Shown: positions 1 to 7,764 of the stretch, one piece after another
Position numbering within the stretch: position 1 is the first letter of the stretch
How the letters are laid out: each line of letters starts with the position of its first letter
Origin: JBLIAZ01 sp047632015
GTDB lineage: Bacteria > Bacteroidota > Bacteroidia > Flavobacteriales_C > GCA-002722245
Length of the DNA stretch: 22,093 nt
NCBI GenBank assembly: GCA_047632015.1
Contig: JBLIBC010000014.1
Location: forward strand, 1-22,093
Reading direction: 5' to 3'
The notes under the pieces: model-generated
Told to the model about the DNA's origin: nothing
Databases searched by the model: none
Seen by the model: only the letters and a program-made list of their open reading frames with translations
Made by a program: the position numbers and the translations under genes

Positions 1-1
1 T

Positions 2-1177
2 GCTATTAATAAAGAACACATCGTCAACCCTGAATCAAACTACTGTTTTGGTGAAGGAGGTGCCGGAACCTATTCGGACGGAAAACTATATACTCGTTCA
101 AACAAACGGGGAGATGTAAATAAAGTATTAAAACAGCTTGTTGCCTTTGGTGCTACGGAAAACATTTTAATAGATGCTCACCCTCATATCGGGACAAATA
201 AATTACCTGAAATTATTACTTCCATGAGAGATCACATCATTTCGTGTGGTGGAGAAGTCATGTTCAATTGTAAATTGACAGATGTCATTGTTAAGGACAA
301 CAAAATAACAACGGCAATTATAAACGGAAACAAAGAGCTTGAAGCACAAAATATCATTTTAGCTACAGGTCATTCAGCAAGGGATATCTTTAGGCTTTTA
401 CATGATAAAAATATATTAATTGAAAACAAGCCCTTTGCCTTGGGTGTTCGAGTTGAGCATCCTCAAATAGTGGTTGACCAAGCGCAATATAATGCTGCGG
501 AAAGAAGTGAACTACTCCCTCCTGCCTCCTATAGTTTAGTGGCTCAGACAGGTGAAAAAGCAGTGTACAGTTTTTGCATGTGTCCTGGAGGAATTATTGC
601 TCCATGTGCTACCAGTCCTGGTGAAATCGTTACCAATGGCTGGTCCCCAAGTAAACGAAATAACCCTTACGCAAACTCAGGAATTGTGGTCCCCGTGGAT
701 GAATCAGACTGGGGTATTTATAATGGATTGGGGCCATTAGCTGCAATGAAGTTTCAAAGTACTATTGAGCAAAAAGCATTTGAATTAGGAGGTAAAACAC
801 AAACAGCACCTGCACAAAGATTAAAAGATTTCGTGGAAGGTAAAACGTCAAGCGACTTACCTAAAACCAGTTACCAGCCAGGAATAACATCGGTTGACAT
901 GTGTGAGGTTCTACCAGAAAAATTTCACAAAGCACTGCGACTTGGATTTAAGGACTTTGGAAAAAAGATGCGTAACTTTTTAAGCAATGATGCGGTAATT
1001 CATGGAGTTGAATCAAGAACGAGTTCTCCAGTTCGGATACCACGAAATAAAGAAAACTTGCAACACCCTCAAATTAGCAACCTGTATCCTTGTGGTGAAG
1101 GAGCTGGTTATGCTGGAGGAATTATGAGCGCAGCTATCGATGGCCAAAAATGTGCTAAAGCAATAGCTGCAAAATAA
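2..1177 (+). CDS. FAD-dependent oxidoreductase (COG2509-like), 5' truncated by window edge
   Basis: The reading frame is open from base 2 to the TAA at 1175-1177, so the first part of the gene lies outside the window. Near the visible N-terminus is the motif GEGGAGTYSDGKL, and near the C-terminus is YPCGEGAGYAGGIMSA. Both fit the family of large FAD-dependent dehydrogenases of unknown substrate (about 500 residues), in which the last segment closes the FAD site. An internal ATLATGHSAR-like stretch (ILATGHSARD) is the typical second dinucleotide-fold strand and turn. About 390 residues are present. An ATG at 224 exists, but conserved family sequence lies upstream of it, so it is not the start. 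The physiological substrate is not predictable from sequence. The gene ends just before a strong hairpin terminator. Confidence 0.85.
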   Translation, partial: AINKEHIVNPESNYCFGEGGAGTYSDGKLYTRSNKRGDVNKVLKQLVAFGATENILIDAHPHIGTNKLPEIITSMRDHIISCGGEVMFNCKLTDVIVKDNKITTAIINGNKELEAQNIILATGHSARDIFRLLHDKNILIENKPFALGVRVEHPQIVVDQAQYNAAERSELLPPASYSLVAQTGEKAVYSFCMCPGGIIAPCATSPGEIVTNGWSPSKRNNPYANSGIVVPVDESDWGIYNGLGPLAAMKFQSTIEQKAFELGGKTQTAPAQRLKDFVEGKTSSDLPKTSYQPGITSVDMCEVLPEKFHKALRLGFKDFGKKMRNFLSNDAVIHGVESRTSSPVRIPRNKENLQHPQISNLYPCGEGAGYAGGIMSAAIDGQKCAKAIAAK

Positions 1178-1208
1178 AAAAAGCTAAGAGGAATACCTCT
1201 TAGCTTTT
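1173..1208. terminator. Bidirectional rho-independent terminator
   Basis: A perfect inverted repeat, AAGCTAAGAGG / CCTCTTAGCTT (1181-1191 and 1196-1206), has an AATA loop, and A-T pairs extend the stem outward to 1179 and 1208. It is flanked by an A-run on the left and a short T-run on the right. It lies between two convergent genes (stops at 1177 and 1228) and can end transcripts from both sides. Confidence 0.85.
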
Positions 1209-1227
1209 CACTTGTGATTCTGAATCT

Positions 1228-2706
1228 TTATTCAACTATTAATTTTATAGTTTCTGTAGATCCCTTCTTGATAACTTTAATAAAATACAATCCTTTTGAA
1301 TAATTTGATGCGTCGAATGAAACTACATTACCTGCACTCAAAGCACTCGCAACTAGTTGACCAGAAGCATTATAAATTTCAATCACAGTATTACCGTTCA
1401 CTTCATCTTCAACATTGACTGTAAATTGTCCTGAAGTTGGATTTGGATAAACTAAAGCCGTACTGCTGTTTACGCTAATTTTTCCTGTCTCAGTAATAAT
1501 TGAATAACACACTTCAAGCATAGGGTGTAATGTTGAATCAGCATTATCACTTGATGCAAACATCATTGTTAGGTATTTCACTTCAGTTACAAGCTTAAAC
1601 AAGAATCCATTATTTCCGATTGAATCTGAAGTCATGCCTGAAACAAGTCCTGTAACATCAATATTCAAATAATGTTGAATCAAACTATCACTTCCTGCCA
1701 AAGTTACTTGATTAACAGTTGATGTAATTGGTTGATTATCCCAAGTAACAGAATCTTCAGACCAAGCTGATGTTACTCTACTTATAGTTGCTTCATTTGA
1801 ACCACCATCCAAACGATGCTTGCCATTTCCAGGTGAATTTAAAGAATACAAAGACAGTTTTGCTGAATCAATTATTGCCCCACTTGGAATGCCTGATAGA
1901 TCAAACTGTAATAAACTTCTCAGAGTCGCTGGAGTACCTCCACTTGTCCCCTCTAGTGCAACAAATTCAGTATGATCTCCATAATTTGTCCCAGAAGCCA
2001 AGCTACTCAGCACAGCATCTTTCCCAGCACTAGCTCCTGGCCTTAAAGCAACACAAGGTTCAGCAGCTTTAGTATAGTTTATTTCAAGTTTTGGATGTAA
2101 CGTCGAATCCGCATAGTCACTTGAAGCAAATAGCATGGTTCTGTATTTTTGTTCCGTAACTAATTGGAATAAAAAACCATTATTACCAGTAGAATCAGTT
2201 GTCATATCGGTAACCAAAGAAGTTACGTCAATGTCTAAATAATGTTGAATAGTACTATCGCTTCCAGCTAAAGTTACCTGATTAACAGTTGAAACTCCCG
2301 GTTGGTTGTTCCATGTAACTGAATCTTCAGACCAGGCAGTTGTAACCCTACTTAAAGTAGCCTCGTTAGCACCACCATCCATTCTATGCTTTCCGTTAGT
2401 AGATGAATCATAAGAATACAAAGACAATTTTGCTGAATTAATTACAGCGCCTTTTGGAAGGCTTGTAAAATCAAATTCAATTAAACTTCTAGCATACATT
2501 AATGTTCCTCCGCTAGTACCAGCCATAGCCAAGAATTCAGGATGAGCACTATAATTAGTACTTGAAGCTAAACTTCCTAAAACTGCATCTTTTCCTTGAT
2601 CAGCACTTGGTTGAAGCACTATTGTTGTTTGAGCTGATGCGGAATTCAATCCCATTATCAAAGCCGTAGTGATTCCTAACAGATTGTTCTTTTTAAATAC
2701 TTTCAT
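1228..2706 (-). CDS. Secreted DNRLRE-repeat protein with T9SS type A sorting domain
   Basis: 492 residues. Residues 1-25 are a signal peptide ending SASA before Q26. Two DNRLRE/CBM96-like domains follow at about 28-212 and 218-402. They align with a constant offset of 190 residues and no gaps; both carry the AWSEDSVTW motif (124-132 and 314-322) and the GNNGFLF motif (174-180 and 364-370). Residues 419-492 (VYPNPTSGQFTV... ending KLIVE) are a T9SS type A C-terminal domain, so the mature protein is expected to cross the outer membrane through the type IX system and be displayed or released. DNRLRE modules are known from extracellular, often carbohydrate-related proteins, but there is no catalytic domain here, so a binding or structural surface role is an inference. 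The gene stands alone and converges on the FAD enzyme. Confidence 0.88.
   Translation of the reverse strand: MKVFKKNNLLGITTALIMGLNSASAQTTIVLQPSADQGKDAVLGSLASSTNYSAHPEFLAMAGTSGGTLMYARSLIEFDFTSLPKGAVINSAKLSLYSYDSSTNGKHRMDGGANEATLSRVTTAWSEDSVTWNNQPGVSTVNQVTLAGSDSTIQHYLDIDVTSLVTDMTTDSTGNNGFLFQLVTEQKYRTMLFASSDYADSTLHPKLEINYTKAAEPCVALRPGASAGKDAVLSSLASGTNYGDHTEFVALEGTSGGTPATLRSLLQFDLSGIPSGAIIDSAKLSLYSLNSPGNGKHRLDGGSNEATISRVTSAWSEDSVTWDNQPITSTVNQVTLAGSDSLIQHYLNIDVTGLVSGMTSDSIGNNGFLFKLVTEVKYLTMMFASSDNADSTLHPMLEVCYSIITETGKISVNSSTALVYPNPTSGQFTVNVEDEVNGNTVIEIYNASGQLVASALSAGNVVSFDASNYSKGLYFIKVIKKGSTETIKLIVE
1501..2625 (-). repeat. In-frame tandem duplication encoding two DNRLRE domains
   Basis: The two halves (about 2071-2625 and 1501-2055) encode domains that match residue for residue with a 190-codon period and no indels. 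Long stretches are identical or nearly so, such as STVNQVTLAGSDS at residues 139-151 and 329-341. This indicates internal gene duplication. Confidence 0.8.
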
Positions 2707-2816
2707 TTTTAAGGTTTAATATTTATAAATATAAAAGTTAGCGCATAAAGTAGAGTGCTCTCCCACCCAAACTGGGTAGTTTAAGAGATAAATAAGTGTA
2801 TAGGTAGTGATATATT

Positions 2817-3629
2817 TTACTCGTCGAATTTATCCATTACCTCTTGGCTTACTCCCACGTTGGAGAACCCTCCGTCGTGAAATAAGTTTTGCATGGTAAC
2901 GTATTTTGTATAATCTGAAAACAAAGTCAAGCAATAATTGGCGCAATCCAATGTTGGTGCGTTTCCAAGTGGTGCCATTTGATCGGCATAATTAAAAAAG
3001 CCATTGAATCCTTTAATCCCTTTACCAGCAGTGGTCTTTGTTGGTGATTGAGACAAAGTATTTATCCTTACTTTTTTCTCGGTCCCATAATGGTATCCAA
3101 AACTTCGAGCTATTGATTCCAACATGCTTTTTGCTTCGGCCATGTCACTGTAATCAGGAAAAGTTCTTTGTGCTGCGATGTAAGAAAGTGCTAGTACACT
3201 ACCCCATTCGCTTATTACATCCAACTTTTTTGCAACAGCTAATACTTTATGCAAAGACATCGCAGAAATATCAATTGTTTTATGGTAGAAATCATAATTC
3301 AACTCAGTGTAATGTCTTTTCTTTCTCACATTTGGAGACATTCCAATTGAATGTAAAACAAAATCAATTTTCCCTCCTAGAATATCAACAGACTCTTTAA
3401 ATAAGTTTTCTAAATCCTCTTCTGATGTGGCGTCAGCAGGTATTACTTTACAGTTACACTTTTCGGCTAATTCATTGATCGCACCCATTCTCATTGCAAT
3501 CGGCGCATTAGTTAATGTAATTATCGCTCCTTCCTCCACTGCTCTTTCTGCGACTTTCCAGGCAATAGAATTTTCATCTAAAGCTCCAAAAATAATTCCT
3601 CTTTTTCCACTTAATAAACCGTTGGTCAT
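2817..3629 (-). CDS. fabI: Enoyl-[acyl-carrier-protein] reductase (NADH) FabI
   Basis: 270 residues, normal for FabI. The enzyme performs the last reduction in each round of type II fatty-acid elongation in the cytoplasm. The N-terminal nucleotide-binding segment is GIIFGALDENSIAW (residues 11-24), with the FabI-type A-x5-SIAW pattern instead of the usual short-chain dehydrogenase glycine motif. The catalytic pair is Y160 and K167 (Y-x6-K), with the second conserved tyrosine at Y150 in SYIAAQR. The gene starts with ATG at 3627-3629, just downstream of a good Bacteroidota promoter. It is transcribed away from the TauE/SafE gene. This is the triclosan/isoniazid-type target family; nothing about resistance can be read from the sequence. 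Confidence 0.96.
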   Translation of the reverse strand: MTNGLLSGKRGIIFGALDENSIAWKVAERAVEEGAIITLTNAPIAMRMGAINELAEKCNCKVIPADATSEEDLENLFKESVDILGGKIDFVLHSIGMSPNVRKKRHYTELNYDFYHKTIDISAMSLHKVLAVAKKLDVISEWGSVLALSYIAAQRTFPDYSDMAEAKSMLESIARSFGYHYGTEKKVRINTLSQSPTKTTAGKGIKGFNGFFNYADQMAPLGNAPTLDCANYCLTLFSDYTKYVTMQNLFHDGGFSNVGVSQEVMDKFDE

Positions 3630-3653
3630 AATCGATGTTATTTAATTGAGGTG

Positions 3654-3683
3654 CGAATATAACCAATTAGGAACTATATACAA
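3654..3683 (-). promoter_or_regulatory. fabI promoter (Bacteroidota type)
   Basis: On the minus strand TTG (3681-3683), 19 bases, then TATATTCG (3654-3661) match TTG-N19-TAnnTTTG with one mismatch. The expected transcript start leaves a leader of roughly 20 bases before the fabI ATG. Confidence 0.6.
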
Positions 3684-3753
3684 GAGATAATTTCTCTGAT
3701 AAAATAAGCTACCTTTAATCCTGAATTTCAAGCCTTAAAGAGCGTTAACCAAC

Positions 3754-4497
3754 ATGGATTTGAGTACCATTATTATAGGAGTGGCAGGCGGGTTTGCCGC
3801 GGGTGTCATTAACATCATTTCGGGAAGCGGTAGCATCATCACTTTATCCTTGATGGCTTTTTGTAATGTTCCTCTGGATGTGGCAAACGGCACTAACAGA
3901 ATTGGGATATTAGCAAATGGGATAAAAGGAACACATGCTTTTAAAAAGAAAGGCGAACTACATCTAGAAGACAGCTGGAAAATCATCCTACTATGTATGA
4001 CTGGTGCAATTGGGGGGATCATAACGGCCTTGTACATCTCACCTGAAGCTTTCAGTTTTTCTTTGGGAATTATTTTTTCATTGCTTCTATTAATCCTAAT
4101 TTTCGAACCTCATAAACGCTTGAAAGAAAACAAAAAAACCATCAAGTTTATTCCTTGGTTAATGATCCCTATTGGCTTTTACGGTGGTTTTATCCAGGTG
4201 GCGACAGGCATATTTTTGCTTACCGTTTTACATATCGTATCAGGAAAACCTTTAAAAGAAATCAATCCTCTTAAAGTTTTTATGATCATGCTTTTTAACA
4301 TTCCTGCTATTCTAATTTTCGCAATGGGAGGGAAAATCAACTGGGCGCTAGGGATTTCACTAGCTGTTGGTCAATATTTCGGAGCCATTGTAGGAGTAAA
4401 GATTAACACAAGCAATAAAAATATTGAGCCGGCAATCAGGTATTTATTAATTACACTTGTTATAGTTTCAATCGCAAAATTTTGGGGAGCATTTTAA
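3754..4497 (+). CDS. TauE/SafE (TSUP) family membrane transporter
   Basis: 247 residues, almost entirely hydrophobic, with about eight predicted membrane segments. The N-terminal segment carries a glycine/serine-rich turn (AGVINIISGSGSIITL, residues 16-31), and a related motif in the second half (GFYGGFIQVATGIF, about 136-149) shows the two-repeat architecture typical of the sulfite exporter/TSUP family. Known members export sulfite, sulfoacetate or other organosulfur or carboxylate anions; the substrate cannot be assigned here. It is transcribed divergently from fabI, with 124 bases between the start codons and no obvious functional link. Confidence 0.85.
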   Translation: MDLSTIIIGVAGGFAAGVINIISGSGSIITLSLMAFCNVPLDVANGTNRIGILANGIKGTHAFKKKGELHLEDSWKIILLCMTGAIGGIITALYISPEAFSFSLGIIFSLLLLILIFEPHKRLKENKKTIKFIPWLMIPIGFYGGFIQVATGIFLLTVLHIVSGKPLKEINPLKVFMIMLFNIPAILIFAMGGKINWALGISLAVGQYFGAIVGVKINTSNKNIEPAIRYLLITLVIVSIAKFWGAF

Positions 4498-4533
4498 CTA
4501 AATTGGCAACGACTCCCAAGTTAAGACTAAATA

Positions 4534-4870
4534 TTATTTGATTTCCAACTCATACACATACTCTTTAATATCATTCAAAGGGTATGGAATGGACCTTTGC
4601 TTAAAAGGAGATAATGGCCACCAACTTGCGTGATGAAAGTCCTGAGTTATGACAATTTCCATTTGGTTATAACAACACGAAGACTTTTCACTCACTTTAC
4701 CTTACATATCCTCGATGAACTTACTACTATAAAGATTGTCAAGGTTGATCAAAATCATGAACCTCATTTAAAAACACCAGTTCCTAATTGAGGAAAATCC
4801 CCAACTTAAGTCCTTCATGATTTAAGAATTTTTTAAGGTTGTGATAATTTTTCCGACTATAAAGTGTAAG
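4534..4870 (-). pseudogene. Decayed 3' remnant of an unidentified protein gene
   Basis: This fills most of the 402-base space between the TSUP gene and the carboxylase. Reading the minus strand from 4870, frame one encodes LTLYSRKNYHNLKKF..., meets TAG at 4784-4786, and continues as ELVFLNEVHDFDQ. A one-base surplus near 4742-4746 then moves the sense into a second frame, LDNLYSSKFIEDM. That frame meets TAA at 4702-4704 and resumes as GKVSEKSSCCYNQMEIVITQ..., with the protein-like stretch HHASWWPLSPFKQRSIPYPL, ending at TAA 4534-4536. Joined, it gives about 95 residues with a clear protein character. The last part alone (4534-4662, ATG start, 42 residues) could be a small intact ORF. I do not recognise the family. 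Decay with two stops and one frameshift is my interpretation. Confidence 0.5.
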
Positions 4871-4899
4871 TTAGAGAATATAAAGCATTCACATACATC

Positions 4900-6516
4900 A
4901 TGGCAAAAGCGGAACCCAACATAAAGCAGCTCACTGCGCAATTAAATAAAAAGCTTAAAGAAGTATTCAAAGGGGGCGGAGATAAAAAGATAGAAAAGCA
5001 ACACAGCAAAGGAAAGCTTTTAGCCAGAGAGCGGATTGCTCTATTGCTAGACAAAGGGAGCTCTCAACAAGAAATTGGCGCTTTTGCAGGTGATGGAATG
5101 TATGAGGAATATGGAGGTTGTCCTTCAGGAGGTGTGGTGGTAATAATAGGGTACATCAACAAAAGACAATGCATTGTAGTGGCAAATGATGCTACAGTTA
5201 AAGCAGGGGCTTGGTTCCCAATTACAGGAAAAAAGAATTTAAGGGCTCAAGAAATTTCAATCGAAAACAAAATTCCTATTGTATATTTAGTGGATAGCGC
5301 TGGAGTATTTTTACCGTTGCAAGATGAAATATTTCCGGACAAGGAGCATTTTGGCCGAATATTCAGGAACAACGCAATCATGTCCTCCATGGGGATCCCC
5401 CAAATTGCTGCTGTAATGGGAAGTTGCGTTGCTGGAGGAGCTTACTTACCAATCATGTCGGATGAGGCTTTGATAGTTAAAAAAACAGGAACCATATTTT
5501 TAGCAGGTTCGTATTTGGTTAAGGCTGCCATTGGTGAAAATGTGGACAACGAAACTTTAGGGGGGTCTTCTACTCATTGTGAAATTTCGGGAGTGACTGA
5601 CTATGAATGTGAAAATGATCAGGAATGTTTACAAACCATCAGGGACATTGTGGACAAATATGGCAAACCAGAAGACGCAGGGTTTTCGAGAATTGCTAGT
5701 AAAAAACCGGCTTTAAAGGAAAAGGAAATTTACGATTTGTTACCTGACAACAGGGCTAAGCCATATGAATCGATGGAAATCATTAACAGGTTAGTTGACG
5801 AGTCTAAATTCACAGAATACAAAGCTGGTTATGGGAAGTCCATTGTTTGTGGGTACGCAAGAATAGATGGCTGGAGCGTTGGAATTGTGATGAACCAACG
5901 CAGAATAGTAAAAACAAAAAAAGGCGAAATGCGTTTTGGAGGTGTCATTTATAATGACTCGGCTGATAAGTCAGCTAGGTTTATCATGAATTGCAATCAA
6001 AAGAAAATACCATTGGTATTTCTGCACGATGTCACAGGGTTCATGGTTGGCTCTCGTTCAGAACACAGTGGAATTATAAAAGATGGTGCAAAAATGGTGA
6101 GTGCAGTGAGTAATTCAGTAGTACCAAAGTTTACTGTAGTAATTGGAAATTCATACGGAGCTGGAAACTACGCCATGTGCGGAAAAGCATTTGACCCAAG
6201 ATTAATGCTAGCGTGGCCTAGTGCAAAAATAGCGGTAATGGGTGGAGAACAAGCGGCTAAGGTATTGCTTCAAATTCAGTTGAGTAGCAAAAAATCAAAT
6301 GGTGAAGAGGTTTCTGAAGAAGAACAGAATGCATTATTCGAAAAGATAAAAACACGATACGACGAACAAACCAGCCCTTATTATGCCGCAGCTAGGTTAT
6401 GGGTTGATGCTATAATTGATCCACTTGATACTCGTAAAGCTATTAGTATGGGTATTGAAGCAGCAAATCATGCTCCAATTGAAAAAACGTTTAATCCTGG
6501 ATTGATTCAGACTTGA
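4900..6516 (+). CDS. Acyl-CoA carboxylase beta (carboxyltransferase) subunit, methylcrotonyl-CoA carboxylase-like
   Basis: 538 residues, the full length for a biotin-dependent carboxyltransferase of the crotonase fold. It transfers CO2 from carboxybiotin to an acyl-CoA. The N-terminal half has MGSCVAGGAYLPIMSDEAL (about 178-196), and the C-terminal half has GFMVGSRSEHSGIIKDGAKM and SYGAGNYAMCGKAFDPR. These two oxyanion-hole glycine regions most resemble methylcrotonyl-CoA (leucine breakdown) or geranyl-CoA type subunits rather than propionyl-CoA ones. The C-terminal IIDPLDTRKAISMG also fits. No biotin carboxylase or biotin carrier gene is next to it, so the partner alpha subunit must be encoded elsewhere. 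It starts at ATG 4900. Substrate choice is inferred from motif similarity and is less certain than the family. Confidence 0.88.
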   Translation: MAKAEPNIKQLTAQLNKKLKEVFKGGGDKKIEKQHSKGKLLARERIALLLDKGSSQQEIGAFAGDGMYEEYGGCPSGGVVVIIGYINKRQCIVVANDATVKAGAWFPITGKKNLRAQEISIENKIPIVYLVDSAGVFLPLQDEIFPDKEHFGRIFRNNAIMSSMGIPQIAAVMGSCVAGGAYLPIMSDEALIVKKTGTIFLAGSYLVKAAIGENVDNETLGGSSTHCEISGVTDYECENDQECLQTIRDIVDKYGKPEDAGFSRIASKKPALKEKEIYDLLPDNRAKPYESMEIINRLVDESKFTEYKAGYGKSIVCGYARIDGWSVGIVMNQRRIVKTKKGEMRFGGVIYNDSADKSARFIMNCNQKKIPLVFLHDVTGFMVGSRSEHSGIIKDGAKMVSAVSNSVVPKFTVVIGNSYGAGNYAMCGKAFDPRLMLAWPSAKIAVMGGEQAAKVLLQIQLSSKKSNGEEVSEEEQNALFEKIKTRYDEQTSPYYAAARLWVDAIIDPLDTRKAISMGIEAANHAPIEKTFNPGLIQT

Positions 6517-6532
6517 TTCAAGCTTGAATCAA
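6513..6532. repeat. 20-bp perfect palindrome over the carboxylase stop codon
   Basis: TTGATTCAAGCTTGAATCAA reads identically on both strands and contains the TGA stop (6514-6516). It is followed within a few bases by the larger inverted-repeat element and may help end or stabilise the transcript. Confidence 0.7.
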
Positions 6533-6537
6533 AAGAC

Positions 6538-6666
6538 TTAAGGGGAGTTCTAAAAATTAGATTTATTGAGGTGGACGAGAAATTAAAAATGCAGCATACC
6601 AAAGTATGTGAGGCTTTTAATCTTAAAGTTCAACGAAGAAAAAACAATTTTTAGAACTTCCCTTAA
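6538..6666. repeat. 129-bp inverted-repeat element (MITE-like, or large hairpin between convergent genes)
   Basis: The left arm TTAAGGGGAGTTCTAAAAATT (6538-6558) and right arm AATTTTTAGAACTTCCCTTAA (6646-6666) are complementary at 20 of 21 positions, the exception being G/T, which still pairs in plus-strand RNA. Inside are nested pairs ATTAAAA/TTTTAAT and CATAC/GTATG. One plus-strand frame is open through the whole element (…RFIEVDEKLKMQHTK…KNNF, stop at 6651-6653) but has no ATG upstream of the interior methionine. The element sits between two convergent stop codons, a common landing site for small non-autonomous transposons. TTAA bounds both ends, but since the arms are palindromic this is not proof of a target duplication. 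No transposase is present. Confidence 0.6.
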
Positions 6667-6694
6667 ATAGTTTTGCAAAAGAAAGCTAATGAAT

Positions 6695-7657
6695 TTACTT
6701 ATGATTCCCAGCTTCTCGTAATCCATCAATGACATTATATGCATCTATGATTTCCCCGACTAACTTGTGTCGCATGATGTCTTTTCCGTCCAACTTTATG
6801 ATTTCGATACCTTTTACGTTATCCAAAACATTGATGGCTTGCAACAATCCAGATGGTTGTCTTTTTGGCAGATCGATTTGTGTCACATCTCCCGTTACCA
6901 CAAACTTGGCTGTTTTCCCCATTCGGGTTAAAAACATCCTAATTTGACCCTCAGTTGCATTTTGAGCTTCATCCATTATCACAAAGGCCTTATCCAGCGT
7001 TCTTCCACGCATGAATGCTAGTGGTGCAATTTCAACCGTGCCATCTTCTAAATACTCTTTAAGTTTTTCTACTGGGATCATGTCCCGGAGAGCATCATAT
7101 AACGGTTGCATGTATGGATCTAATTTTTCTTTTAAATCTCCTGGTAAAAAACCAAGGTTCTCCCCTGCCTCAACAGCTGGTCTCGTTAAAACAATTCGTT
7201 TAACTCTTTTATTTTTTAATGCGTCCACTGCTAACGCAACACTTGTGTATGTTTTTCCTGTTCCTGCTGGACCAACGGCAAAAACCAAGTCCTTCTCCTG
7301 AACAGCCAATACTAATCGGCGTTGATTAACGGTTTTTGCTCGAACTGCACCACCTCTGTTAGTGTAAACTATCACGTCATCTTGTAACACCTTTTTTATG
7401 GTATTATCGTCACTAGTTACAAGTTCCATCATTTCCGATTCAGAAATGTTACCGTACTTGGAAATCACCTCAATAAACAGCGTAAACTTTTGCTTGAATT
7501 TTGCAATGTCATTTTTTGCTCCACTGATTTTAATTTTACTTCCACGTGCTATCAATTTCACTTTAGGAAACAAGCTTTTCATAAGCTTCAACTTACTGTT
7601 GTTTACTCCAAATAAGGATAGTGGCTCTATTCCTTCAACTATAACGTGCTCTTCCAA
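6695..7657 (-). CDS. PhoH-like ATPase (YbeZ/PhoH family)
   Basis: 320 residues, usual for the PhoH/YbeZ family of P-loop ATPases linked to RNA metabolism and ribosome maturation. Walker A is GPAGTGKT at residues 129-136; Walker B is VIMDE at 226-230, followed by AQNATEGQ and the sensor VVTGDVTQIDLP at 253-264. The region before residue about 80 is the family's N-terminal domain (GVNNSKLKLMKSLFPKVK). No ATG fits the conserved N-terminus: the reading frame carries TTG at 7655-7657 just before EEHVIVEGIEPL, so a TTG start is chosen. An in-frame stop lies upstream near the opposite gene. In many bacteria this gene neighbours ybeY; here it does not. It is divergent from the DUF62 gene. Confidence 0.93.
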   Translation of the reverse strand: MEEHVIVEGIEPLSLFGVNNSKLKLMKSLFPKVKLIARGSKIKISGAKNDIAKFKQKFTLFIEVISKYGNISESEMMELVTSDDNTIKKVLQDDVIVYTNRGGAVRAKTVNQRRLVLAVQEKDLVFAVGPAGTGKTYTSVALAVDALKNKRVKRIVLTRPAVEAGENLGFLPGDLKEKLDPYMQPLYDALRDMIPVEKLKEYLEDGTVEIAPLAFMRGRTLDKAFVIMDEAQNATEGQIRMFLTRMGKTAKFVVTGDVTQIDLPKRQPSGLLQAINVLDNVKGIEIIKLDGKDIMRHKLVGEIIDAYNVIDGLREAGNHK

Positions 7658-7749
7658 TGCTATTTTTACTTTAGGGTTTGAAGGTAGAAAATATTACAAT
7701 CAATGTGAATAAACTTGATTATCTTTTTCTATTAGCTATGCAGTTTGAG

Positions 7750-7757
7750 TATATTTG
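7750..7757 (+). promoter_or_regulatory. -7 promoter element giving a probable leaderless mRNA
   Basis: TATATTTG is a perfect TAnnTTTG match. It ends 7 bases before the ATG at 7765, so transcription would begin at or next to the start codon. The -33 region has only a T-run (7724-7728). The position excludes longer N-terminal extensions that begin upstream (TTG at 7678). Confidence 0.6.
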
Positions 7758-7764
7758 CGCTTAC

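Noticed and set aside
1788..2033. Plus-strand open frame inside the T9SS protein gene
   Set aside because: It is a shadow of the minus-strand gene; the encoded sequence has no family features.
2715..2790. AT palindrome and ACCCAGTTTGGGT hairpin between fabI and the T9SS gene
   Set aside because: The stem is only 5 bp with no T-run, so it is not supported as a terminator; the AT palindrome is expected at this base composition.
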